Part shown: one piece after another, positions 7,207-14,917 of the stretch
Layout: the number at the start of each line of letters is the position of its first letter
Position numbering within the stretch: the stretch's first letter is position 1
From: Candidatus Heimdallarchaeota archaeon
Lineage (GTDB): Archaea > Asgardarchaeota > Heimdallarchaeia > JABLTI01
Assembly (NCBI GenBank): GCA_023128635.1
Contig: JAGMDP010000034.1
Span: forward strand, 1-18,297
Length of the DNA: 18,297 nt
Reading direction: 5' to 3'
Translations under genes and position numbers: made by a program
The notes under the pieces: generated by a model
What the model saw: the letters and a program-made list of their open reading frames with translations, nothing else
Databases searched by the model: none
What the model was told of the DNA's origin: nothing

Positions 7207-7584
7207 ATGATAATTGGTGTAGATGTAGTATTTATTCATGTGAAAAATCCGGAAGACATGGCTAAATGGTACCAAGAAAAGCTGGGATTAAAAATCGACC
7301 ATAAAACACCCGATTTGGGTTGGCAGGAATTCTCGCTAGAAAATGAACGCCCCAAAACCAGATTTGCTCTCGATTACGGTGGACCAAACCCATCCCAAGT
7401 AGAACAACAATCAATTGTAATATCATTTAAAGTAGCTAATATTAAAACTGCAGTCGAAGAATTAGAAAAGAATGGCGTTGAATTCTACGGAGAAGATAAA
7501 ATATTTGATGTTGGACCTGCATTGGTTGCTACCTTCAAAGATCCAGAAGGGAATTTCTTACAATTGTCTCAAAGAAAAAAATAA
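7207..7584 (+). CDS. VOC superfamily (glyoxalase/bleomycin-resistance-like) protein
   Basis: A 125-aa single-module protein with the beta-alpha-beta-beta-beta repeats of the vicinal-oxygen-chelate fold. The first half opens VVFIHVKNPEDMAKWYQEKLGLKI and the second VISFKVANIKTAVEELEKNGVEF. It ends ATFKDPEGNFLQLSQ, the usual C-terminal metal-ligand strand with Glu before G-N. Such proteins act as dimers on small molecules: glyoxalase I, epimerases, dioxygenases or drug-binding proteins. The length fits, but the substrate is unknown. There is no Shine-Dalgarno before ATG 7207 and the TATA element is about 27 nt upstream, so the transcript is probably leaderless. It ends 15 nt from the convergent tyrS end. 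Confidence 0.85.
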   Translation: MIIGVDVVFIHVKNPEDMAKWYQEKLGLKIDHKTPDLGWQEFSLENERPKTRFALDYGGPNPSQVEQQSIVISFKVANIKTAVEELEKNGVEFYGEDKIFDVGPALVATFKDPEGNFLQLSQRKK

Positions 7585-7614
7585 AGAAGAAAAAAAACTC
7601 TAGCGTTTCTTCTT
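7584..7614. terminator. Stop-codon-spanning hairpin and A/T-run at the VOC/tyrS convergence
   Basis: Perfect 9-bp arms AAGAAGAAA (7584-7592) and TTTCTTCTT (7606-7614) bracket the 13-nt loop containing the tyrS stop. The A-run at 7590-7597 reads as a T-run for the - strand tyrS transcript. The purine-only arm also encodes the Lys-rich tyrS tail, so chance is possible. Confidence 0.35.
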
Positions 7615-8694
7615 AGTTTCAGCTAGCATTTTTTCTACTGCTTCAAGTGTTTCTGGTTTCTTCTCAAAGTACTTGTGAACTGGTTCGAGGATCTTTCCAA
7701 GTCCTTGAGCTACAGCATTTTTCAAATCGAGTGGATGTAGTTTACCAGCAACATAATCTTTCTCAAGATCACCATATTTGATATATTCAAGATCGCCACC
7801 GAATTTTTCGGGACGACTAATATTTAGTGTTGCTTTATCTCGAGCAAAAATAACGTATTTAGCAATTTCAATTATAGGGTTACCATCAACTTCTTTTGCT
7901 GGGCAATAGGCTTTCTTAAATTTGCGTAATAAATCCTCTTGAGTATCATGTATGAAGACACAAGTTTCTGGTTTGGATTTACTCATCTTTGCTTCAATCT
8001 TAACTAAATCTGGATCAGCATCGGAATCCATTTTTGACCCTATGCCAGTTAAACCAGTGATTAAGGGAGTATGAAGTGTTATTGGTTTGTGTTTACCTAG
8101 TTTAGGAGCAACATCTCTAGTAATCATATGGGCTTTTCTTTGATCCATACCAGCATATGCAATATCAATATCCATGTAGAAGATATCAGCAGCTTGCATT
8201 GCAGGATAATATAACCAAGCACTCTCCATATCTTGAGTGTCCATTGTTCGACCCATAATAGGTAAGGCTCGTAGAACTCTGTTGAGAGAAGTGCCTTTTG
8301 CGACCTTGATAACAGTTGCCCAGTAATCTGCATTATCCACTAATTCATTTGACCAGCGAAATGTTACTTTATCTTCTGTTAAGCCAAGCGCTTTGTAGCC
8401 CTCAATGAAATACTCACCGGAAATTCGGATTTTCTCCAAATCGCCATCTAGTTTATTATTAAGCCAACTATGCCAGTCAGCGAGAAAAATGGTCATATGT
8501 ACACCTGCATCAACTAAATCATGCATTTTCATAGCGCAAAGCAAACCATTTCCTATGTGCAGTTTCCCGCTTAACTCGAAACCAATGTAAGCATTTGGTT
8601 TCTTTTTCCGTTTGAAGAGAGGTTCGATCTCTTCTGTTCTGATCACTTCTTCTGCATTTCTCGTGATCACTCGTATTTTTTCTTCCATTTTCAT
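7600..8694 (-). CDS. tyrS: Tyrosyl-tRNA synthetase, archaeal/eukaryotic type
   Basis: A 364-aa class I aminoacyl-tRNA synthetase charging tRNA-Tyr. The HIGH motif is HIGN at residues 46-49 in AYIGFELSGKLHIGNG, with Tyr36 placed to bind substrate. YYPAMQAADI (162-171) and GMDQRKAHM (182-190) complete the tyrosine pocket. KMSKS is at 236-240. The short C-terminal anticodon-binding region ends LHPLDLKNAVAQGLGKILEPV, as in the Methanocaldococcus enzyme. About 15 extra residues (MDSDADPDLVKIEA region) lie just before KMSKS, compared with the M. jannaschii protein as I remember it. ATG at 8694 is preceded by GAGGAG at 9 nt spacing. It is probably transcribed alone. Confidence 0.95.
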   Translation of the reverse strand: MKMEEKIRVITRNAEEVIRTEEIEPLFKRKKKPNAYIGFELSGKLHIGNGLLCAMKMHDLVDAGVHMTIFLADWHSWLNNKLDGDLEKIRISGEYFIEGYKALGLTEDKVTFRWSNELVDNADYWATVIKVAKGTSLNRVLRALPIMGRTMDTQDMESAWLYYPAMQAADIFYMDIDIAYAGMDQRKAHMITRDVAPKLGKHKPITLHTPLITGLTGIGSKMDSDADPDLVKIEAKMSKSKPETCVFIHDTQEDLLRKFKKAYCPAKEVDGNPIIEIAKYVIFARDKATLNISRPEKFGGDLEYIKYGDLEKDYVAGKLHPLDLKNAVAQGLGKILEPVHKYFEKKPETLEAVEKMLAETKKKR

Positions 8695-8747
8695 TATTTG
8701 TAGCTCCTCAATTATACAGTTCTAATATGCCACAAAACTAAAGGCAA

Positions 8748-8818
8748 CTAGACTTGTTCTAGCAGGGGTACAAACACAATAAAGAATCAATGAATGTTTG
8801 CACCCTATATATAAGGGT
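8748..8818 (-). promoter_or_regulatory. Putative tyrS promoter with dyad-flanked TATA element
   Basis: ATATATA at 8807-8813 is flanked by the inverted arms ACCCT (8802-8806) and AGGGT (8814-8818), so a regulator could bind across the TATA box. A start 25 nt away would give a leader of about 85 nt. That leader includes a small dyad CTAGA-5nt-TCTAG (8748-8762). A second weak TATA-like sequence lies closer to the gene, so the assignment is uncertain. Confidence 0.3.
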
Positions 8819-8925
8819 AGGAATAATTCAAGTTTTTTTTGCCTCTAGAAAAAAACTGAATCCAAGGTTTAAAAAAAGTATCGGTTATCTAGACAATATA
8901 AAAATGAAAATCTCCAAAGCATTTG

Positions 8926-8968
8926 CCTGGAATTGGAATAATTTTTAGTGTGTTTTAATTGTTCCAGG
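8926..8968 (-). terminator. Putative terminator downstream of the MFS gene
   Basis: The arms CCTGGAA (8926-8932) and TTCCAGG (8962-8968) have a 29-nt AT-rich loop. They lie 27 nt past the MFS stop. On the - strand a T-rich stretch follows. The rest of the 300-nt gap (8695-8994) holds the tyrS upstream elements and no supported gene. Confidence 0.35.
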
Positions 8969-8994
8969 GATAATTGTAAGCATTGCTTTTATCA

Positions 8995-10278
8995 TCAATT
9001 TGAAATACGAATTGGTAGAATCTTTTCTTTAAAGGCAAAGCGAATGAGTAGAACATTTATTGTTAGAAAAATAAATTCCAATATACCAATTACAAGAAAG
9101 GTTAATCCAAAACCATGATTCATTAATAAACCAGCTATAGCGGGTCCAATTGCTATTCCGACATTTCCGAAAAGGGTGAATACACCCATTCCTACGCCAT
9201 GTTTCTTTGAATTATCTATAGTATCACCAATTAATGCTAATGTTGGGGGTGCTGTTACACCTGATAAGATTCCCAAAAGCACTAAGAATATTAACAAAAT
9301 ACTATATGTTGATTTTCCAAAATATCCTAACAAACTTAAAATAATACCATAACAACAGCTTCCGATTATTATAGGTGTATATCGACCAATTTTATCTGAA
9401 AGACGTCCAAAGGGGTATTGCAATAATATAAATGGTAGAGCAAAGATTCCAAATGCTATACCTCTATATTTTGCATCGAGACCTAGCCCTCCCTCATTAA
9501 CATCTTGACCTATAATTAATGGTAAAGCAAAAATGATGATTCCCATATGTAAACGATCAATAAAATTAAACAAACTAGGGATAATTATTTTTGGCTTATC
9601 TCTAATAATTGACAAACTTTCTTTCAGAGAAAATCTTTCTTTTAATGCAGTTGGTTCTTTGAGAAAAAGAGTTAGTAGTAATACAATTACCATTAGACCA
9701 GAAGCAACATAATATGGGACAAATACACCTACTTCTGCTATAAAACCACCAAGTATTGGTCCTAATCCCATACCGATTCCTAAGAATGCACCGTAAATAC
9801 CCATATTTCTTCCACGATTATTCGGTGTTGATAAATCCAAAATAATAGTAATTAGCATTTGCCAAACCATAATAGAAAAACAACCCTGAATAAATCTGAG
9901 GAATAATAAGAGGAAATAATTTAACGTTAAAGTCATAAAAATAAAAAATATTGAAGAACCAATACTACCAATTATTACGAATAGCTTTCTTTTTGCAAAT
10001 TTATCAGATAATACCCCAATTACTAGACCAGCTACAAAATAAGCAACATAAACCATTGTATCGAATAACGAAAGCTTGAAAGAACTAATATCGACAAATC
10101 GATCCAAAATAAATTCTTGTTCGTTTGAATGGAGAATTGCTGTTGATGCTACGGCTAATAATGTTATAATTCCTAGGAAAATTACGTACAGATTTGGATA
10201 TTTAGTTGGAATTAAAGAATCATCCACTCTATCATCTCTAATTTCTTTCTGAAATTCTACAGGTTCTAATTTTCCCAC
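8995..10278 (-). CDS. Major facilitator superfamily transporter
   Basis: A 427-aa integral membrane protein with about 12 hydrophobic segments in two halves. Both halves carry the MFS motif A between helices 2/3 and 8/9: GVLSDKFAKRKL and GRLSDKIGRYTP. A motif-C-like GIGMGLGPILGG in helix 5 is typical of proton-coupled drug or metabolite exporters. The short N-terminal cytoplasmic segment is charged. It starts with GTG at 10278, with GGGGAT about 5 nt upstream. The 199-nt gap to ABCE1 and the presence of terminator-like structures suggest separate transcription. An efflux role is an inference from motif C; the substrate is unknown. Confidence 0.9.
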   Translation of the reverse strand: MGKLEPVEFQKEIRDDRVDDSLIPTKYPNLYVIFLGIITLLAVASTAILHSNEQEFILDRFVDISSFKLSLFDTMVYVAYFVAGLVIGVLSDKFAKRKLFVIIGSIGSSIFFIFMTLTLNYFLLLFLRFIQGCFSIMVWQMLITIILDLSTPNNRGRNMGIYGAFLGIGMGLGPILGGFIAEVGVFVPYYVASGLMVIVLLLTLFLKEPTALKERFSLKESLSIIRDKPKIIIPSLFNFIDRLHMGIIIFALPLIIGQDVNEGGLGLDAKYRGIAFGIFALPFILLQYPFGRLSDKIGRYTPIIIGSCCYGIILSLLGYFGKSTYSILLIFLVLLGILSGVTAPPTLALIGDTIDNSKKHGVGMGVFTLFGNVGIAIGPAIAGLLMNHGFGLTFLVIGILEFIFLTINVLLIRFAFKEKILPIRISN

Positions 10279-10414
10279 TTAAAATCCCCATAAATGTGGT
10301 TTATTTTTTGTTCTAATTTTTCCCAAATGTTCAAACAATTCTATATTACTTAAGATATCAGATTTTTAGAGTATTATTTTTTTTGGTTATTATTTAATCT
10401 ATTTTGAATAAAAT

Positions 10415-10450
10415 AGTTGAAAAGCTGAAAACAAAGGATTATTCTCAACT
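10415..10450 (-). terminator. Possible terminator downstream of ABCE1
   Basis: The arms AGTTGA (10415-10420) and TCAACT (10445-10450) are separated by 24 nt. A T-rich stretch follows on the - strand. The stem is short and the loop long, so this is weak. Confidence 0.25.
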
Positions 10451-10477
10451 TTTTATACAATAAATCAACCCTAATTA

Positions 10478-12292
10478 TTAATTTCGTTCAAAAAAGAACT
10501 CTCCGCTTTCTCTTTGTTCACGATCTAACTTACTTCCACCTTTATTGATTCTAGCTCTGCCAGTTTCAGCATCGCGCCTAAAAGTAATATTCAGTGTTTT
10601 TAGAAAATGATTCATACCATCCCTTTTTCCCATTGGACCTATTGTATATCCTTTCTTTCCAGGTTCCCCTAAAAACAACATTATTCGATCCCCAAGAATA
10701 TCTGCTATTTGCATATCGTGTTCAATTGCAATCACAGAAGCATTGTAAAGACTAGCTGCATTACGAATTATTCTAGCAACTTTAATTCGTTCTTCTACAT
10801 CTAGAAATGCTGCGGGTTCATCTATTAGGTATAGATCTGCTCTTTTTGTAAGACATGCACCAACATAGACTCTTTGTAATTCCCCACCACTAAGATCGGT
10901 AACTCGTTTATCAAAAAGATGTTCAATACCAAGTGGTTGGTAAAAAGTTTGTTTGAGAATTTGTTCGCCTGTATATCTTCCTGAAAAATTTGTGATAAAT
11001 TCGTTTACTGTTCCTTTGTAATCTCGAGTTATAAATTGTGGTTTATATGATACTGTTGCCATAACATCTGCTGAACCTCTGTCAGGTGTTAGAACCCCTG
11101 CAAGCATTTTTACGAAAGTAGTTTTACCAATTCCATTTTCACCAATGATTACCAGAGTTTCCCCCTTATGGACTTGTCCTGGTGAAACCTTTAATTTAAA
11201 TTTATCAAACTTTTTCCACAACGTTGTGAATTTAACGTAAATTGGTATTGTATCCCATTTTCTTTCTTTTACAACACGTAGGAAAGTAATAGCTTTACTT
11301 CTAAAAGTAATATTCTCTTCTTTCAGATGACCTGTAAGATATGCATTTATTCCTCCCTTGACACCTTTAACTCCAGAAACAACTCCAAAAGCATGAGGTG
11401 TTCCCCAAAGGGCTTGGATTTGATCACTCAAATAATCAAGAATTGTAATATCATGCTCGACAACAAGAACAGTTTTGTCTTGCTTGGCAAGTCCATGGAA
11501 AAGCTTCGCTAATTTTAATCGTTGTTTTATATCCAAAAAATTTCCCGGTTCATCAATTAAATAGACATTAGCATCTTTACTTAAGGCAACAGCAATAGCA
11601 AATCTTTGCCTTTCTCCACCTGATAATTGATTAAATTTCTTTTCAAGAAAACTTTCTAATTGTAAATCTTTTACCAGTTGCTTAACTTGTTCTAGTTCAT
11701 CCTCTTTTTCTAGAACTCCTTGAATTGTCTTTTCTTCGTGTAAGTATTTTGAAAGAACTTGTTCTTTGTATGAAATTTTTATCCGGTTATTGTTTAGTGA
11801 TCTAAAATATGCTTTTTGAACAGAAAGCTGCAAATTTGATAAAACATAATTTAAATCTAAATTTTCTAGTTGGTAGTGTCCACCGTTTGGAATCAATTTA
11901 CCTGATAGAATTTCCAATACAGTCGTTTTACCAATACCATTCGCACCAATTAAACCTGTAACCTTACCTTTAACAAGAAACGGTAAACCATACAAACGAA
12001 AGGAGTTTTCATCAAATTGATGGATTGGTTTTTCTTTCAATTCAACTGGTAAACCAACCATCGAAATTGCGTGTGTAGGACATACATTCACACAGATTCC
12101 ACAAGCGATACACTTCTTACTATTTATCCTTGCTTTTTTCGTTACTTTATCTGGATAAACAACTTTTGTCTTCTTATTCAATGGGCATATCTTTATGCAA
12201 GCATGTCCACAAGTAGCAGGTTGGCAACGATCTAGATTCACTATTGGAATCCTAGTTTTTGTTGATCGTTTGCTGGGTGTACTCTTGGACAT
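10478..12292 (-). CDS. rli1: ABCE1/Rli1 ribosome-recycling ATPase
   Basis: A 604-aa twin-ATPase iron-sulfur protein that splits ribosomes after termination, acting with aRF1 or Pelota. The N-terminus carries two [4Fe-4S] sites: the RCQPATCGHACIKICP cluster and the ferredoxin-like CIACGICVNVCP. NBD1 has Walker A GANGIGKTT, signature LSGGERQRFAIAVAL and Walker B YLIDEPGNFLD. NBD2 has GENGIGKTT, LSGGELQRVYVGACL and YLIDEPAAFLD. The family hinge segment (TVLVVEHDITILDYLSD...GVVSG) is intact, and length is normal. I prefer ATG 12292, with AAGG 8 nt upstream, over TTG 12328, which has no Shine-Dalgarno. It is divergent from the GNAT gene. Confidence 0.96.
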   Translation of the reverse strand: MSKSTPSKRSTKTRIPIVNLDRCQPATCGHACIKICPLNKKTKVVYPDKVTKKARINSKKCIACGICVNVCPTHAISMVGLPVELKEKPIHQFDENSFRLYGLPFLVKGKVTGLIGANGIGKTTVLEILSGKLIPNGGHYQLENLDLNYVLSNLQLSVQKAYFRSLNNNRIKISYKEQVLSKYLHEEKTIQGVLEKEDELEQVKQLVKDLQLESFLEKKFNQLSGGERQRFAIAVALSKDANVYLIDEPGNFLDIKQRLKLAKLFHGLAKQDKTVLVVEHDITILDYLSDQIQALWGTPHAFGVVSGVKGVKGGINAYLTGHLKEENITFRSKAITFLRVVKERKWDTIPIYVKFTTLWKKFDKFKLKVSPGQVHKGETLVIIGENGIGKTTFVKMLAGVLTPDRGSADVMATVSYKPQFITRDYKGTVNEFITNFSGRYTGEQILKQTFYQPLGIEHLFDKRVTDLSGGELQRVYVGACLTKRADLYLIDEPAAFLDVEERIKVARIIRNAASLYNASVIAIEHDMQIADILGDRIMLFLGEPGKKGYTIGPMGKRDGMNHFLKTLNITFRRDAETGRARINKGGSKLDREQRESGEFFFERN

Positions 12293-12344
12293 TTGAATTA
12301 CCTTGCTTTCTTCGTTAATTTCTGACAATTAAGTTCTTGTATTT

Positions 12345-12381
12345 ATCTCATCAAAAGATGAGATTGACATTAAATATTAAA
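12345..12381. promoter_or_regulatory. Divergent ABCE1/GNAT promoter with 8-bp palindrome
   Basis: A perfect inverted repeat ATCTCATC-AAAA-GATGAGAT occupies 12345-12364. Next to it, TTAAATATTAA (12371-12381) is near-palindromic and can act as a TATA box in both directions. For GNAT it is 24-34 nt before the ATG. For ABCE1 it would put the transcription start inside the palindrome, which could be an operator or a 5'-leader hairpin. Confidence 0.4.
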
Positions 12382-12404
12382 ATGTATTAAGTGTATTTTA
12401 TTTT

Positions 12405-12869
12405 ATGTTCTCTTTACGTTTAGCAACCAAAGATGATATTCCACAACTAGCTGAATTAAGAATTGAATTCATAAAAGAAGTTCGACTAGAATACCCTAAG
12501 AATAGAATAGATGAATATCGAGAGGTTATGATTAACTATCTTGAGAAGGAAATGTCATCTGGAAATTTTGTTGCCTGGTTAGCTATAGCAAATAACGAGA
12601 TTATTGCCACTAGTGGATTAATTACTATTCAGAGAGTACCTCAATTTTGGAATATTAGCGGAAAAGAAGCTTATATCATGAATATGTATACTAAACATGA
12701 ATGGAGAAATAAGGGGATTGGTACTGCGATTTTAGATAAGCTATTAGATGAAGCAAAAAGTCGTAACATAATTGCTGTTAAATTATATGCTACTCCGTTG
12801 GGCAAACCTCTCTATGAAAAACGAGGATTCAAATTGGGTAATCCTGAAATGTATCTATATTTAGAATAA
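12405..12869 (+). CDS. GNAT-family N-acetyltransferase
   Basis: A 154-aa protein with the GCN5-related acetyltransferase fold. It opens with SLRLATKDDIPQLAELR, the usual beta1-alpha1 start. The acetyl-CoA pyrophosphate loop is WRNKGIGTAIL in motif A, just after AYIMNMYTKHE (strand 4). The family C-terminal strand-helix appears in AVKLYATPLGKPLYEKRGFKLG. The substrate (protein N-terminus, amino group or small molecule) is not predictable. There is no Shine-Dalgarno at ATG 12405 and a TATA element lies about 28 nt upstream, so the mRNA is probably leaderless. It is divergent from ABCE1 and converges with the DUF1295 gene. Confidence 0.9.
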   Translation: MFSLRLATKDDIPQLAELRIEFIKEVRLEYPKNRIDEYREVMINYLEKEMSSGNFVAWLAIANNEIIATSGLITIQRVPQFWNISGKEAYIMNMYTKHEWRNKGIGTAILDKLLDEAKSRNIIAVKLYATPLGKPLYEKRGFKLGNPEMYLYLE

Positions 12870-12873
12870 ATAA

Positions 12874-12913
12874 GAAAAAAAGAGAGGAATGGTTTCAGTT
12901 TTTCGGAAACCAT
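12874..12913 (-). terminator. Stop-codon-spanning hairpin plus T-run after the DUF1295 gene
   Basis: Perfect 8-bp arms ATGGTTTC (12889-12896) and GAAACCAT (12906-12913) have a 9-nt loop and overlap the TGA stop. On the - strand they are followed by CTCTC and a run of seven T (A-run at 12874-12880 on the + strand). This looks like an intrinsic-type terminator. Confidence 0.55.
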
Positions 12914-13818
12914 GGAATAATCTTTGAAACGCGTTTGACATAATCAGCATATTCAGGTCTTTTAGCAAGTTGTTTCTTTTCAATCATCGGTATACTTACA
13001 ACCATGAATAAAACAATCATAGCAACAAAACCAACAATTGTCCACCACCAGGTGTAATCAGCTGCTAAGGCGAAGAAAAATAATCCTAACCAGAAACTGA
13101 TTTCAGCAAAGTAATTTGGGTGTCTTGATGCTGCCCATAATCCAACATCCATAACTGCGTTTGATTTTTGATTCACTTTACAGAAAATTTTCATTTGTTC
13201 ATCTGCAATGAATTCGTACCATGTTGCACCAATGGTTATGATTATAGCAATTACATCTGCCCAATTGAACGCTTTTGTACTAATAGCTATAGCAGGATAC
13301 ATTGCTACACAACCGAGGAATACAATTAATGTAGGCATCATTTCTAAACCTGTAAAAGCAATACCCCAAAACAGTTTAGGCTGTTCTTTTCGGAATTTAA
13401 CATAACGCCAATCTTCATGACGTAATCCTTTCCAACCTCTAATCCAATTAAGAGTTAATCTTACACCCCAGAAAGAAACACAACTTACGACTATTATTTG
13501 TCGCATTAGTTGAGGTCCAGTTGCTGGGTTAATCAACATCCAGTATACAGCAATAAAAATTGGTTGAACACTCCAATATGGATCATAAAAACTGACATTA
13601 TTGAAAATAACGCTAAAAATGAACACAACAATTGTCGCACCAACATCAGCGACAAGTGTTATCCATAAAGTATGCCAACCTAATTTTGTTAAACCAAAAC
13701 CAATACCAAATGCAGCTCCAAAAGCAATTGCATAAACAATAATTACTAGAGCTAAAGATCCGATAAATTTGCTAAAAGAATACTCTGTCTTATCTTCGAT
13801 AGCTAATACTTCTGTCAT
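12895..13818 (-). CDS. DUF1295 / steroid 5-alpha-reductase-like membrane protein
   Basis: A 307-aa polytopic membrane protein with about seven to eight hydrophobic segments. The C-terminal half carries the family marks. RGWKGLRHEDWRYVKFR follows an early helix; FIADEQMKIF precedes the active-site region; and DVGLWAASRHPNYFAEISFWLG is the NADPH-binding-type RHPNYF motif shared with sterol reductases and isoprenylcysteine methyltransferases. The predicted role is reduction or modification of a lipid or isoprenoid; no substrate is established for DUF1295 in archaea. ATG 13818 is fixed by an in-frame stop 9 nt upstream. CTATAAAT at about 13850-13857 (- strand) is a plausible TATA box. It is divergent from the CoA operon with a 157-nt gap. 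Confidence 0.85.
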   Translation of the reverse strand: MTEVLAIEDKTEYSFSKFIGSLALVIIVYAIAFGAAFGIGFGLTKLGWHTLWITLVADVGATIVVFIFSVIFNNVSFYDPYWSVQPIFIAVYWMLINPATGPQLMRQIIVVSCVSFWGVRLTLNWIRGWKGLRHEDWRYVKFRKEQPKLFWGIAFTGLEMMPTLIVFLGCVAMYPAIAISTKAFNWADVIAIIITIGATWYEFIADEQMKIFCKVNQKSNAVMDVGLWAASRHPNYFAEISFWLGLFFFALAADYTWWWTIVGFVAMIVLFMVVSIPMIEKKQLAKRPEYADYVKRVSKIIPWFPKN

Positions 13819-13937
13819 TTCTGACTAATTTCTCCTGTTGATAGTTGTCATTTATAGTAATAGATTCTAATGATTCTCTCAGTAATAACTTATGGAAATT
13901 AAAAAGTTTTTCTGGTTAAAGAGATTTAGAAGTAATT

Positions 13938-13948
13938 ACTTAAATAAA
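13938..13948 (+). promoter_or_regulatory. Putative promoter of the CoA biosynthesis operon
   Basis: A TTAAATAA TATA-like sequence sits at about 13940-13947, roughly 30 nt before the pantoate kinase ATG at 13976. No Shine-Dalgarno precedes that ATG, so the operon's first gene is probably translated from a nearly leaderless mRNA, unlike the downstream genes. Confidence 0.4.
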
Positions 13949-13975
13949 GAGTAGCTTGTAAACAGTTGAAAACCA

Positions 13976-14899
13976 ATGAAAACTAAATACTCGAGTAACT
14001 GGTCTGTCCCAGCTCACATTACTGGTTTATTTCAAATAGTAGAAAATGATGATCCACTAAAAATGGGCTCTCGAGGTGCTGGTTTTTCTATAAGTAAACG
14101 TGTTGTTACAAGAATTTCTCTTAAAGAAATCAATGATGAAATTCATGAAGTATATTTTAATGATCAAAAAATAGACGGAGTAGTTAGTTTAGAAGTTGCA
14201 AAGAGTTTCACGGATCAAATCAAGGATTCAGTTTTAATTATTCAACACAAAAGTCCATTGCCAATACAGGCTGGCTTTGGAACAAGTGGTGCAGGAGCTC
14301 TTGGCACTGCTTTCGCATTAAATGAAATCTTTGATACAAAGAAATCTAAAGAGGAATTAGGGCAGATAGCTCATAAAGCAGAAGTAGTATGTCGAACAGG
14401 TCTTGGTGATGTTATTTCACAACTACAAGGAGGAGCAGAAATAAGATTAGAACCCGGAGCTCCAGGAGTGGGGGTAATCAAAGAATTTCCTTGGCCAATT
14501 GAAGAATTAATCCTTGTAGCCTCTATTGGGACAATGTCTACAAAGGATATTATTACTAGTCCTAAAATGATTGAAAAAATAAACAATTATTCAAATCAAT
14601 TACTTCATGAATTAAATGAGAAACCTACATTGGATGAATTTTTGCGAGTTAGCTTTGAATTTGCGGATAAAACGGGATTAATGTCTGAAAAGCTAAAGAA
14701 ATTAATAACCTATCTAAGGAAAGATGAATACTCAGCAAGTATGGTTATGTTAGGAGATTCATTATTCGTTGTTGGAGATATTTATGATTTAGAAGAATGC
14801 AGTAATATTATAGATAATTACGACCCAAATGCTAAAATTTGGTTAGATTCCTTATCAAATTTAGGTCCAATCGTTTTGGGTAAAAAAATATTTGACTAA
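13976..14899 (+). CDS. Pantoate kinase (archaeal CoA pathway)
   Basis: A 307-aa GHMP-superfamily kinase that phosphorylates pantoate to 4-phosphopantoate with ATP, the archaeal replacement for acting on pantothenate. The N-terminal SVPAHITGLFQI and GSRGAGFSISKRV match the archaeal family (COG1829). The GHMP ATP-binding loop is PIQAGFGTSGAGALGTAFAL at residues 96-115. RTGLGDVISQLQGGAEIR (140-157) is a second family block. Length is typical. It is the first gene of the operon; phosphopantothenate synthetase, its direct pathway successor, starts 18 nt downstream. This neighbour supports the assignment over other GHMP kinases. Confidence 0.93.
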   Translation: MKTKYSSNWSVPAHITGLFQIVENDDPLKMGSRGAGFSISKRVVTRISLKEINDEIHEVYFNDQKIDGVVSLEVAKSFTDQIKDSVLIIQHKSPLPIQAGFGTSGAGALGTAFALNEIFDTKKSKEELGQIAHKAEVVCRTGLGDVISQLQGGAEIRLEPGAPGVGVIKEFPWPIEELILVASIGTMSTKDIITSPKMIEKINNYSNQLLHELNEKPTLDEFLRVSFEFADKTGLMSEKLKKLITYLRKDEYSASMVMLGDSLFVVGDIYDLEECSNIIDNYDPNAKIWLDSLSNLGPIVLGKKIFD

Positions 14900-14917
14900 T
14901 AATAATGGGGTAATTCC

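Noticed and set aside
3247..7584. A possible catabolic island formed by the aminotransferase, FAH, GGT-like and VOC genes.
   Set aside because: The genes alternate strand with terminators between them, and no shared pathway can be named from sequence.
8903..8947. A 14-codon ATG frame between tyrS and the MFS gene.
   Set aside because: It is too short, has no ribosome binding site or recognisable product, and overlaps the probable MFS terminator stem.
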